The notes beneath the pieces were generated by a model. That model was not told where the DNA came from and searched no databases. It was given only the letters and a program-made list of their open reading frames with translations. Below are positions 41,281 through 49,104 of a DNA stretch of 64,000 nucleotides, in pieces. Numbering within the stretch: the first letter of the stretch is position 1; each line of letters opens with the position of its first letter. The stretch spans positions 1-64,000 of the forward strand of contig JAURVT010000034.1 in assembly GCA_030655315.1 (NCBI GenBank), in the 5' to 3' direction. A program made the position numbers and the translations under genes. Origin of the DNA: Nocardioidaceae bacterium. Lineage in GTDB: Bacteria; Actinomycetota; Actinomycetes; Propionibacteriales; Nocardioidaceae.

Positions 41281-41363
41281 TGCCGGGTGCGGGACTCGAA
41301 CCCGCACGTCCTCGCGGACAGTGGTGTTTGAGACCACCGCGTCTACCATTCCGCCAACCCGGC
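41281..41363 (-). tRNA. tRNA-Leu (anticodon CAA)
   Basis: The 83-nt class II tRNA has a perfect 7-bp acceptor (GCCGGGT with ACCCGGC), discriminator A, a D arm GCGGAATGGTAGACGC and an anticodon stem GTGGT/ACCAC. The loop CTCAAAC gives anticodon CAA (plus 41328-41330), reading UUG. A long variable arm and a T arm GCGGG-TTCGAGT-CCCGC complete the cloverleaf. CCA is not encoded. The tRNA-Leu to pdtaR order also occurs in mycobacteria. Confidence 0.97.
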
Positions 41364-41390
41364 CCGTCGTCGTGCCGCGACGAGGAGGGA

Positions 41391-41396
41391 TAACCT
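41391..41396 (+). promoter_or_regulatory. -10 hexamer TAACCT of pdtaR (leaderless promoter)
   Basis: TAACCT ends 6 nt before GTG 41403. GAGGAGGG lies immediately upstream of the hexamer, too far from the start to be an SD for it. Confidence 0.55.
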
Positions 41397-41402
41397 TCTC
41401 AC

Positions 41403-42053
41403 GTGTCCGCCGAAGCCCCTCGCACGCCCGCCCCGCGCCGCGTCGTCATCGCCGAGGACGAGGCGCTGATCCGGCTCGACCTCGCGGAGATGCTGACCGA
41501 GGAGGGCTACGAGGTCGTCGGGCAGGCCGCCGACGGGGAGCAGGCCGTGCGGCTGACGGTGAGCGAGCGACCCGACCTCGTCGTGATGGACGTCAAGATG
41601 CCCAAGCTCGACGGCATCTCGGCGGCCGAGCAGATCGCCGCGCAGCGCATCGCGCCCGTCGTCATGCTCACGGCGTTCAGCCAGCGCGACCTCGTCGAGC
41701 GGGCCCGCGACGCCGGCGCGATGGCCTACCTCGTCAAGCCGTTCAGCAAGTCCGACCTGGTGCCCGCCATCGAGATGGCGGTCAGCCGGTTCGCCGAGCT
41801 GGCCCACCTCGAGTCCGAGGTGCAGGACCTCACCGAGCGGCTCGCCGCCCGCAAGGCCGTCGACCGCGCCAAGGGCGTCCTGCAGGAGTCGCTCGGGCTC
41901 AGCGAGCCCGACGCGTTCCGCTGGATCCAGCGCACGGCGATGGACCTGAGGATGTCGATGCGGGAGGTCGCCGAGGGCGTCGTCGCGCAGGGACCGGCCC
42001 TCGCCGGCGGCACCGGAGCCACCGGTGACGGGCCGGTGACCGGCGGCGCCTGA
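41403..42053 (+). CDS. pdtaR: ANTAR-domain response regulator (PdtaR-type)
   Basis: This 216-residue protein has a receiver domain (VVIAEDEALIRLDLAEML, phospho-Asp in VVMDVKMPKLDG, Lys in YLVKPFSKSDL) and a C-terminal ANTAR RNA-binding domain (RKAVDRAKGVLQESLGLSEPDAFRWIQRTAMD). ANTAR regulators bind twin hairpin loops in mRNA leaders to prevent termination. The mycobacterial counterpart works with the sensor PdtaS. No sensor kinase gene lies nearby. Confidence 0.93.
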   Translation: MSAEAPRTPAPRRVVIAEDEALIRLDLAEMLTEEGYEVVGQAADGEQAVRLTVSERPDLVVMDVKMPKLDGISAAEQIAAQRIAPVVMLTAFSQRDLVERARDAGAMAYLVKPFSKSDLVPAIEMAVSRFAELAHLESEVQDLTERLAARKAVDRAKGVLQESLGLSEPDAFRWIQRTAMDLRMSMREVAEGVVAQGPALAGGTGATGDGPVTGGA

Positions 42054-42248
42054 GCGTCCGTCGACGTGGTCGCAGGCCCTCTGCGGCGGCGTCCGGCCCG
42101 GTGAGGTCACAACTTGGCAACATCGGGTTTCGATTGCACGACTGACACGTTCGCGTGACAAATCGAGGCTAGGTTCTTGCCCACGTGGCAGCGGGCGATC
42201 CCCGCGATCATGTGACACGACCACCCTCACCGATCTCCCGGAGGATCC

Positions 42249-43574
42249 ATGACACGCCCCTCACGTGTGGCGCGCATCGCTGCCATCGCCGCCGCCAGCG
42301 CCCTCGCGCTCGCCGCCTGCGGCGGTGGCGGAGACAGCAGCGACGAGTCCAGCGCCGCCGCGAGCTCGAGCTCCGGCTCGACGAACAAGCAGATCTACTT
42401 CGTCGACGGCAACACCGCCGACTACAGCTCGGACTTCGACGCCGGCACCCTCGCGGGCGTCAAGGCGACGTACCCGGGCCCGAAGCTCGCCGACGACTTC
42501 CGCGAGCGTCTGCTCGGTGTCGACAGCAGCCTCAAGGACTTCACCTACGCGCAGGAGTCGTACGACGCCGTCATCCTCGCGGCGCTGGCCGCCGAGGCCG
42601 CCGACAGCGACAACTCCAAGGCGATCGCCGAGCAGATGCAGGCCGTGTCCTCCGGTGGCACCAAGTGCACGTCCTTCCCGGACTGCAAGGAGCTCCTCGA
42701 CAACGACGAGGACATCGACTACGACGGCGTCAGCGGTCCGGTCGACTTCAACGCCACCGGCAGCCCGTCCGCCGCCACCATCGGCATCTACGAGTACGGC
42801 GAGGACAACAACTACAAGGCCGTGGACTACGAGGAGGGCGAGGTCACCGACTCCGGTGAGCCCGCTGCCAACCAGCAGATCACCGGCGACGTCCCCGACG
42901 GCGACGGCACGTTCACGGTCGGCTCGCTGCTGCCGCAGACCGGCGACCTCGCGTTCCTCGGCCCCCCGGAGATCGCCGGCGTCAAGCTGGCCGTCAACGA
43001 GCTCAACGAGGCCGGCGGAGTCCTCGGCGCGGACGCGACCATCGTCCAGGCCGACTCCGGTGACGGCACCCCGAACATCGCCCCGCAGGAGGTCGACAAG
43101 CTCCTCGCGGCCAACTCCGACGTCATCGTCGGCGCGGCCTCCTCGTCGGTCTCGCTCAGCGTGATCGACAAGATCGTCAACGCGGGCGTCCTGCAGATCT
43201 CGCCCGCGAACACCTCGACGGCGTTCGACACCTACGCCGACAAGGGCCTGTACTTCCGCACGGCCCCCTCGGACGTGCTCCAGGGCAACGTCATGGCGAA
43301 CCTGCTCACCGACGACGGCAACACCGACATCGCGATCCTGGCCCGCCAGGACTCCTACGGTGAGGCCCTCGCCGACAACGTCGAGAAGTTCTTCACCGAG
43401 GCCGGCGGCAACGTCGTCGTCAAGAAGCTGTACGCGCCCGACGCGGCCAACTTCACCGCCGAGGTCAACGACGTCAAGGGCGCCGACCCGGACGCCATCG
43501 TCCTGATCGCGTTCGACGAGACCAAGAAGATCATCCCCGAGATGATCAAGGCCGGCATCGGACCGAACAGCTGA
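42249..43574 (+). CDS. Circularly permuted LivJ-type branched-chain amino-acid-binding lipoprotein
   Basis: This 441-residue lipoprotein starts at ATG 42249 after GGAGG. The lipobox LALAAC puts the lipid on Cys24, followed by a Ser-rich linker. Residues 47-199 (KQIYFVDGNTADYS to DNNYKAVDYEEGEV) correspond to the C-terminal half of family members. Residues 200-219 form a linker. Residues 220-441 (GTFTVGSLLPQTGDLAFLGP to KIIPEMIKAGIGPNS) correspond to the N-terminal half. In a normal member AGIGPN runs directly into KQIYFVDGN; here the gene stops at that point. Both halves appear complete, each present once, and the total length is normal. The likely partners are livHMGF on the opposite strand. 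Confidence 0.93.
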   Translation: MTRPSRVARIAAIAAASALALAACGGGGDSSDESSAAASSSSGSTNKQIYFVDGNTADYSSDFDAGTLAGVKATYPGPKLADDFRERLLGVDSSLKDFTYAQESYDAVILAALAAEAADSDNSKAIAEQMQAVSSGGTKCTSFPDCKELLDNDEDIDYDGVSGPVDFNATGSPSAATIGIYEYGEDNNYKAVDYEEGEVTDSGEPAANQQITGDVPDGDGTFTVGSLLPQTGDLAFLGPPEIAGVKLAVNELNEAGGVLGADATIVQADSGDGTPNIAPQEVDKLLAANSDVIVGAASSSVSLSVIDKIVNAGVLQISPANTSTAFDTYADKGLYFRTAPSDVLQGNVMANLLTDDGNTDIAILARQDSYGEALADNVEKFFTEAGGNVVVKKLYAPDAANFTAEVNDVKGADPDAIVLIAFDETKKIIPEMIKAGIGPNS

Positions 43575-43594
43575 TCTGAGTCCCGCCTGACGTC

Positions 43595-43630
43595 AGGCCC
43601 CGTCCCACCCTCGCGGGTGGGGCGGGGCCT
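43595..43630 (+). terminator. Terminator after the permuted binding-protein gene
   Basis: The 16-bp arms AGGCCCCGTCCCACCC and GGGTGGGGCGGGGCCT (one G-T wobble) flank TCGC and are followed by TTCGCGTTCT. The stem starts 20 nt after the stop codon. Confidence 0.8.
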
Positions 43631-43756
43631 TTCGCGTTCTCGCGGCCCTGTTCGGTGCTGCTGCTGCTGCTGCCGGCGGGCCGGCCGATCCGGGTCAGGA
43701 CCGTGTCGAAGGCCGCAGCGAGGACGTGACGGGCGGGCGCCGCGGTCGTCCTCCGG

Positions 43757-43953
43757 CCGGCGGTGCGTCAGCAACCACCCGTGGGCAGGGCGGTGCGTGA
43801 ACAACCAGGCGCCGGGTCTCGGTGGTTGCTGACGCACCGGCGGTGCCGGTCGCTGGTTGCTCACGCACCGGCGGTGGGTATGGCCCCAGGATCGGGCGGA
43901 TCGTGGTGCCATACCCACCGGTGCCCCGCCGGGGAGGTGCCATACCCACCGCC
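43757..43953. repeat. Cluster of interlocked inverted repeats between two convergent liv genes
   Basis: Arm a (43761-43779, CGGTGCGTCAGCAACCACC) pairs with a' (43821-43839). Arm b (43791-43808, CGGTGCGTGAACAACCAG) pairs with b' (43853-43870) at 17 of 18 positions. The order a, b, a', b' means the stems interlock. Arm c (43872-43884, CGGTGGGTATGGC) pairs with 43908-43920, and the right arm recurs directly at 43939-43951. The rest of 43631-44019 holds no gene. Confidence 0.75.
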
Positions 43954-43971
43954 ACCACCGCCGGGACGCAC

Positions 43972-44008
43972 GACGGCCCGCCGCCCCACGCGGGGGTGGC
44001 GGGCCGTC
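43972..44008 (-). terminator. Terminator of the livHMGF operon
   Basis: GC-rich arms at 43972-43987 and 43993-44008 pair along 16 bp with one G-T wobble. On the minus strand the stem begins 11 nt after the livF stop. Confidence 0.7.
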
Positions 44009-44019
44009 AGGTGTGGTGC

Positions 44020-44847
44020 TCAGGCCTTGGCGAGGGTGCCCAGGTAGAGCTCGATCACCTTGGGGTCGTTCATCAGCTCGCGGCCGGGGGCGGTGTAGGC
44101 GTTGCGTCCCTGGTCCAGGACGTAGCCGCGGTCGCAGATCTGCAGGCAGCGACGGGCGTTCTGCTCGACCATGATGATCGAGACGCCGGCACGGTTGATC
44201 GCGCGCGTCTGGACGAACACCTCGTCCTGCAGCGCGGGCGACAGGCCCGCGGACGGCTCGTCGAGCAGGAGCACGGACGGCTCCATCATGAGCGCGCGGC
44301 CCATCGCGACCATCTGGCGCTCACCACCGGACAGCTGGCCGGCGCGCTGGGTCTGGCGCTCGATCAGGGCCGGGAAGATGCTGCCGACGAAGTCGATCCG
44401 CTCGTCCAGCTTCTTGGGCGCCTGGTAGCAGCCCATCTGCAGGTTCTCGAAGATCGTCAGGCTCGGGAAGACGTTGTTCGTCTGCGGCACGAACCCGATG
44501 CCCTTGGTGACGAGGCTGTCGGCACGGTCGTTGGTGATCTCCTCGCCGCGCAGCTTGACGCTGCCGGTGTGGATGTTGACCAGGCCGAACAGGGCCTTGA
44601 GGAGCGTCGACTTGCCGGCGCCGTTGGGACCGATGATGCCGACCAGCTCGCCCTCGTGGCAGTACAGGTCGGTGCCGTTGAGGATGTTGACGCCCGGCAG
44701 GTACCCGGCGATCAGGTCGTCGGCACGCAGGATGGCGCCCTCGGCCCGTCGCAGGTGCTCGTCGCGACCGGCGTCCTCGGGCGGCAGGCCCGGGATCTCG
44801 CTGACGGCGTCGGGGGAGTCGGGCCCGGGGACGAGCTCGCTGGTCAT
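44020..44847 (-). CDS. livF: Branched-chain amino-acid ABC transporter ATPase LivF
   Basis: This 275-residue cytoplasmic ATPase has Walker A GPNGAGKST, signature LSGGERQMV and Walker B VLLLDEPSAGLSP, the LivF subgroup pattern. GYLPGVNILNGTDL starts the domain and the switch His position reads IIMVEQNA, as usual for LivF. A 40-residue acidic N-terminal extension (LVPGPDSPDAVSEIPG) is longer than typical. The ATG overlaps the livG stop by 4 nt. Confidence 0.95.
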   Translation of the reverse strand: MTSELVPGPDSPDAVSEIPGLPPEDAGRDEHLRRAEGAILRADDLIAGYLPGVNILNGTDLYCHEGELVGIIGPNGAGKSTLLKALFGLVNIHTGSVKLRGEEITNDRADSLVTKGIGFVPQTNNVFPSLTIFENLQMGCYQAPKKLDERIDFVGSIFPALIERQTQRAGQLSGGERQMVAMGRALMMEPSVLLLDEPSAGLSPALQDEVFVQTRAINRAGVSIIMVEQNARRCLQICDRGYVLDQGRNAYTAPGRELMNDPKVIELYLGTLAKA

Positions 44848-45710
44848 CGTGCCTCCGTCTCGGGCGCGGCCGAGGGGTCGCGCTCCTGGGTGATGTCGGT
44901 GTCGTGGTGCTCACCGAGGTAGGCGTCGATGACGCGCTGGTCGCCCATGACCTGGTCGGGCGTGCCCTGGGCGATCACCTTGCCCTGAGCCATCACGATG
45001 ACGTGGTCGGAGATGTCGCGGACCATGTCCATGTCGTGCTCGACGAAGAGCACGGTCATGCCGTCCTCGCGCAGGGACTTGACGTGGCCGAGCAGGGACT
45101 GCTTCAGGGCCGGGTTGACGCCGGCCATGGGCTCGTCGAGCATCACCAGCTCGGGCTCGACCATGAGGGCGCGCGCCATCTCGAGGAGCTTGCGCTGGCC
45201 GCCGGAGAGCGACCCCGCGAAGTCGTCCTCCTTGGCGTCGAGCTTGAACCGCGCGAGGAGCTCGCGGGCCCGCTCGGTGTTGGCCTTCTCCTGACCGCTC
45301 CACAGGCCGCTGAACAGGGCGCTGAAGAACTTCTCGCCCTTCTGGCCAGTGGCCGCGAGGCGCATGTTCTCGAGCACCGAGAGCTTGGAGAGCACCTTGG
45401 TGAGCTGGAAGGTGCGCACCATGCCGAGACGCGCGACCTTGTGGGCCGGCGTGTTGGCGATGGAGCGACCGTTGAACGTCCACGTGCCCGTGTCGGCCTC
45501 GTCGAAGCCGGTGAGCAGGTTGAAGAACGTCGTCTTGCCGGCGCCGTTGGGGCCGATCAGCGCGGTGATCTTGCCCCGCGGGATCTCGACGTGCTCGACG
45601 TCGACGGCCTTGAGGCCGCCGAAGGTCCGGGTGACGTTGTCGGCCACCAGGATCGGGTCGTCGATCGAGGGCTTGGCGGGGTCCTGGGCGAGCTCTGTCT
45701 TATCGGGCAT
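44844..45710 (-). CDS. livG: Branched-chain amino-acid ABC transporter ATPase LivG
   Basis: This 288-residue ATPase has Walker A GPNGAGKTT, signature LSGGQRKLLE, Walker B LVMLDEPMAGVNP and switch VLFVEHDMDMV, all characteristic of LivG. Its start overlaps livM by 11 nt and its end overlaps livF by 4 nt, so the ATPase pair is translationally coupled. Confidence 0.95.
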   Translation of the reverse strand: MPDKTELAQDPAKPSIDDPILVADNVTRTFGGLKAVDVEHVEIPRGKITALIGPNGAGKTTFFNLLTGFDEADTGTWTFNGRSIANTPAHKVARLGMVRTFQLTKVLSKLSVLENMRLAATGQKGEKFFSALFSGLWSGQEKANTERARELLARFKLDAKEDDFAGSLSGGQRKLLEMARALMVEPELVMLDEPMAGVNPALKQSLLGHVKSLREDGMTVLFVEHDMDMVRDISDHVIVMAQGKVIAQGTPDQVMGDQRVIDAYLGEHHDTDITQERDPSAAPETEAR

Positions 45711-46671
45711 CGAGCGCGATCTCCTTACGGTCGCCGAAGACTCCCTGGGGACGGAAGATCATCAGCAGGATGAGGGCGATCCCCACGATCATGAACCTCA
45801 CGGAGCCGATCTGCTGATCGGTGATCAGCCAGGTCGGCAGGATCGGGTTGTCGCCGGCGGTGAGGTCGCCGAGGATGCCGCTGATCAGGGACAGCGAGCC
45901 CCAGAACACGACGGCACCGAAGATGGGGCCGAAGATCCGGGCGGCGCCGCCGAGGATCAGCATCGTGTAGACGATGAACGTCAGGTCCGAGCTGAAGTTG
46001 TCGGGCTGCACCGAGTTCTGCCCGAACGCGAGGATGAAGCCGCCGAGGCAGCCGATCAGGCCACCGAGCACGAGCGCCTGCATCTTGTAGGAGTAGACGT
46101 TCTTGCCCAGGCTGCGGACGGCCTCCTCGTCCTCGCGGATGGCCTTCAGCACGCGTCCCCAGGGGGAGCGCATGAGGAGCAGCAGCAGCAGGCTCGACAG
46201 CAGGACCAGGGTCCAGCCGACGACCATCACCCAGAAGTCGTCCGGGCGGAAGCCCAGCACCGGCCCGCTGAACGGGTTGGCCTCCTGGAAGGCGGTGGAG
46301 AACTGCGAGACGCCGTCGCGCCCGTTGAAGTAGTCCTTGAACGAGGCCCCGAAGAACAGCCGGATGACCTCGGCCGCCGCGATGGTCGCGATGGCCAGGT
46401 AGTCGGCTCTGAGTCGTAGCGTCGGGATGCCGAGGATCAGCGCGAGCAGCGCCGTGGCGGCGAGCCCGACGAAGATCGCGACGAAGAACGGCAGGTCGAA
46501 CGAGGCGACGCTGACGGCGAACGCGTACGCGCCCACCGCCAGGAAGCCGGCCTGGCCGAAGTTGAGCAGCCCGGCGTAGCCGAACTGGACGTTGAGGCCG
46601 ATCGCGGCGAGGCAGAAGTACACGGCCTGGATGCCGATGGCGGCGCGCAGTGCGCTCTCGATGGTGTCCAT
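45700..46671 (-). CDS. livM: Branched-chain amino-acid ABC transporter permease LivM
   Basis: This 323-residue permease has about eight helices and the family phrases LNVQFGYAGLLNFGQAGFLAVGAYA, LRADYLAIATIAAAEVIRL and the cytoplasmic EAA-like loop SPWGRVLKAIREDEEAVRSLGKNV. It ends in FRPQGVFGDRKE. The start at 46671 lies 15 nt after the livH stop. Confidence 0.94.
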   Translation of the reverse strand: MDTIESALRAAIGIQAVYFCLAAIGLNVQFGYAGLLNFGQAGFLAVGAYAFAVSVASFDLPFFVAIFVGLAATALLALILGIPTLRLRADYLAIATIAAAEVIRLFFGASFKDYFNGRDGVSQFSTAFQEANPFSGPVLGFRPDDFWVMVVGWTLVLLSSLLLLLLMRSPWGRVLKAIREDEEAVRSLGKNVYSYKMQALVLGGLIGCLGGFILAFGQNSVQPDNFSSDLTFIVYTMLILGGAARIFGPIFGAVVFWGSLSLISGILGDLTAGDNPILPTWLITDQQIGSVRFMIVGIALILLMIFRPQGVFGDRKEIALDAR

Positions 46672-46686
46672 GGTGGTCCTCCCGGC

Positions 46687-48003
46687 TCAGCCGATGCGTT
46701 CTCTGCGTCCGAGCAGACCTTGCGGTCGCACGAGCAGGATGATGATGAGCAGGAACAGGGCGGCGGCGATCTTGAGCTCCGACGGGATGAAGATCGTCGA
46801 CACCTCGATCAGGACGCCCACGATGAGGCTGCCGATGATGGCGCCCCAGATCGAGCCGAGACCACCGACGGTGATCGCGGCGAACATGACCAGCAGGATC
46901 TGCGCGCCGAGGTCGAACTTCACCGACTGGGTGAAGCCGAGCAGGACGCCGCAGGTACCGGCCAGGGCCGCGCCCACCGTCCACACGACCGTGATGACGC
47001 GGTCGACGTTGATGCCGGTGGAGGCCGCGAGCGCCGGGTTGTCGGCGATCGCGCGGGTGGCGCGTCCGATGCGGGTGCGCTGCAGGGCGAACGTGACGCC
47101 CAGCAGGAGCACGATCGCGACGAACAGGCAGACCAGGTCGCGGATCGTGTAGGTGATCGGGCCGGCCGTGATGCCCTCGGGCGTCGAGTACTGCCGGTAG
47201 TTGCTGGTGCGTCCGCCGGTGAAGAACTGGAAGACGTTGCGCAGCAGGAACTGCAGGCCGATCGAGACGATCATCATGGCGATCAGCCCCGTGCCCCGCC
47301 GTCGTAGTCGTCTCCAGAAGACGGTGTCCTGCACGTACCCGAAGGCACCGGACAGGATGATCGCCAGCAGGGCCGAGATCCAGATGGACAACCCCGCCGT
47401 CACGTTGAACGTGTAGGTGAGGATCGCGCCGAAGGTGACCAGCTCGCCGTGCGCGAAGTTGGTCAGGCCGGTGGTGCCGAAGATCATCGACAGGCCCAGG
47501 GCGCCGAGCGCGAGGATCACGCCGAAGTAGAGGCCGTTGTAGATGATCTGGGGGAGCTCGCTGAGCCCGCTGGCGGCCTGGCTGTTGCCGGCGCCGAGCA
47601 GGTAGTTGACGCGCAGACCGAGCGTGTTCGTCAGCGTGATCGTGCGGGTGGCGGACTGGCCCTCGCGCAGGGCCACCCCGTCGGGCAGCGAGTCCTCGTC
47701 GAGGGTGACCTCGACCTGCTCGCCGGAGACGTAGGGGACCTCGGCCTCCCAGACGCCGCGGTCGTTGCTGGTCGCCTCGACGTCGGTGCCGCCGGTGGTG
47801 ACGGTGACGGTGGCGCCCTCGACGGGCGTCGAGCCGCCGTCGGACTTGTCCTGGAGGAGGCCGCGGACCGTGGTGGTCTGCCCGTCCTCCGCGGACACCG
47901 CAGCAGGGGCGCGGCCGTCCGCCGCGGTGGCGGGATGGGTGAATCCGCCGAGAAGCACCGCTGTGGTCAGCAGTGCCATGAGTGCCGCTATGCGCAGACG
48001 CAC
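46687..48003 (-). CDS. livH: Permease LivH with secreted beta-sandwich-like N-terminal extension
   Basis: This 438-residue protein is much longer than a standard LivH (about 290-310). Residues 1-27 form a cleavable-looking signal peptide (ALMALLTTAVLLGGFTHPATA). Residues 40-130 read TTVRGLLQDKSDGGSTPVEG, VTVTTGGTDVEATSNDRGVW and so on, a carboxypeptidase-regulatory-like beta sandwich. The permease starts near residue 145 (PQIIYNGLYFGVILALGALG) and has the LivH phrases GLTNFAHGELV and GRATRAIADNPALAASTGI. The GTG start at 48003 is the first gene of the operon. Confidence 0.9.
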   Translation of the reverse strand: MRLRIAALMALLTTAVLLGGFTHPATAADGRAPAAVSAEDGQTTTVRGLLQDKSDGGSTPVEGATVTVTTGGTDVEATSNDRGVWEAEVPYVSGEQVEVTLDEDSLPDGVALREGQSATRTITLTNTLGLRVNYLLGAGNSQAASGLSELPQIIYNGLYFGVILALGALGLSMIFGTTGLTNFAHGELVTFGAILTYTFNVTAGLSIWISALLAIILSGAFGYVQDTVFWRRLRRRGTGLIAMMIVSIGLQFLLRNVFQFFTGGRTSNYRQYSTPEGITAGPITYTIRDLVCLFVAIVLLLGVTFALQRTRIGRATRAIADNPALAASTGINVDRVITVVWTVGAALAGTCGVLLGFTQSVKFDLGAQILLVMFAAITVGGLGSIWGAIIGSLIVGVLIEVSTIFIPSELKIAAALFLLIIILLVRPQGLLGRRERIG

Positions 48004-48316
48004 ATCAGGCTCCTGTCACGGGAATGGGCAGCACGCAGGGGATCGGCCCTCGGCTGTCATGGCTGTGCCGGAGCATAACCACATCCATGTGTCGGAACTG
48101 TCACATGGAGCGTTCAGGCGACTTCGTGACCTGGTTGTTGCATTGGCCCCCGCCGACGGGGCGCCGACGAGGTCGCGCGGCGCCGGTCCTAGCATCGACG
48201 CCGAGGGTCCCGGACCGTCCCGGACGGTGCCCTCGACCCCCTGATGCCGGGCCGCCGGCCCGTGTACTGTGACCGTCCGGGGGCTAGAGCACCGCGTGTG
48301 ACCGTGAAGGAGAGCC
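48004..48316. other. Divergent control region between livH and the GNAT gene
   Basis: This 313-nt gap has no gene. The livH-proximal 100 nt are AT-richer than average (near 48075-48105) and contain TTATGCT on the minus strand, a possible -10. An imperfect hairpin lies near 48203-48234 (ACCGTCC, then CGGACGGT). AAGGAGAG just before 48317 is the SD of the GNAT gene. Confidence 0.4.
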
Positions 48317-48928
48317 GTGTCCCGTCTGCCCGTCGTCGTGCGTCACGCCGAGCCCGAGGACGCCGCGTCGCTGATCGAGCTGTGGACGGCGTGCGTCGAC
48401 CTCGCCGGCAACGACGCCCCGGACTCGTTCAACACCGGCACCCTGTGGCGCCAGCCCACCGTCGCCGAGGCCGCCACCGCGGTCGACGCCTACGTCGCGA
48501 GCCCCGAGCGCCGCCTCATGGTCGCCCTGCTCGACGGCGAGATCGTCGGCGTCCTCGCCGTGTCGCTGCGGCCCCTCACCCCGATCCACACCACGCGCAC
48601 CATGGTGGTGAGCGACCTGCACATCTCACCGGCCTGCCGTCGCAAGTTCGTCGCCTCCACCCTGATGTCCGCCGCGGTGTCGTGGGCCGAGGAGTGCGAC
48701 TGCGAGGTCGTGCTCACGTCGGCCCCCGCCAGCTCGCGCGACGCCCACCGATTCCTGACGCGCCTCGGCTTCGGTCAGGTCGCCGTCGTGCGTGGCGCCC
48801 AGGTCAGCGTCCTGCGCTCACGGTTCGCCGGCATCGCCACCAGCTCCAAGGACACCGGCCGCCTCATCGCGATGCGCCGCACCCTCCGTCGGCGGCAGGA
48901 CGCCGGCAAGCTCCGCCCCGGCCTCTGA
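48317..48928 (+). CDS. GNAT-family N-acetyltransferase
   Basis: This 203-residue protein begins PVVVRHAEPEDAASLIELW, the standard GNAT start. It has VALLDGEIVGVLAVSL (beta 4) and a partial acetyl-CoA loop at LHISPACRRKFVASTLMSAAV, where the R-x-x-G pattern is weak. DAHRFLTRLGFGQV closes the fold. It carries a basic tail. The GTG start follows AAGGAGAG. The acceptor substrate is unknown. Confidence 0.8.
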   Translation: MSRLPVVVRHAEPEDAASLIELWTACVDLAGNDAPDSFNTGTLWRQPTVAEAATAVDAYVASPERRLMVALLDGEIVGVLAVSLRPLTPIHTTRTMVVSDLHISPACRRKFVASTLMSAAVSWAEECDCEVVLTSAPASSRDAHRFLTRLGFGQVAVVRGAQVSVLRSRFAGIATSSKDTGRLIAMRRTLRRRQDAGKLRPGL

Positions 48929-48950
48929 CGCACCCCGCTCTGAGGCGCCC

Positions 48951-49034
48951 GGCATCCCGTCCGGCGGCGTTGCTGCCTCGTCGGCGAACAACCCCGGTTC
49001 GCCTTCCTCGGCGCGCCTTGCCGGACGGGCGCCG
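48951..49034. repeat. R2 intergenic palindromic element, copy 2
   Basis: This copy shares with 12946-13031 the ordered blocks GGCATCC, GGCGGCGTTGCT, GGCGAACAA, GTTCGCCTTC and GCC. The outer arms extend imperfectly to about 48941 and 49042 (TGAGG with CCTCA). It lies between the GNAT gene and polA on the same strand. Confidence 0.75.
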
Positions 49035-49092
49035 ATCACCTCAGAGACGCGGTCCGGGGTTCGCCGCACCCTGGACCGTCGGTGGCGGGCGA

Positions 49093-49098
49093 TAGGCT
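49093..49098 (+). promoter_or_regulatory. -10 hexamer TAGGCT of polA (leaderless promoter)
   Basis: TAGGCT ends 6 nt before GTG 49105. A TGGACC at 49072 is a weak -35 at a spacing of 15 nt. Confidence 0.55.
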
Positions 49099-49104
49099 CG
49101 CGAG

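Noticed and set aside
39786-41363. A genomic island at tRNA-Leu
   Set aside because: There is no integrase, no tRNA 3' duplication and no change in base composition; only the beta-amylase gene is atypical in distribution.
42249-43574. A chimera of two different binding proteins rather than a permutation
   Set aside because: The two halves together make exactly one complete protein with no overlap or missing segment, and the ends match up as AGIGPN plus KQIYFVDGN of a single subfamily.
43757-43953. A CRISPR array
   Set aside because: The repeated units are inverted and only two or three in number, with no regular spacers and no cas genes nearby.
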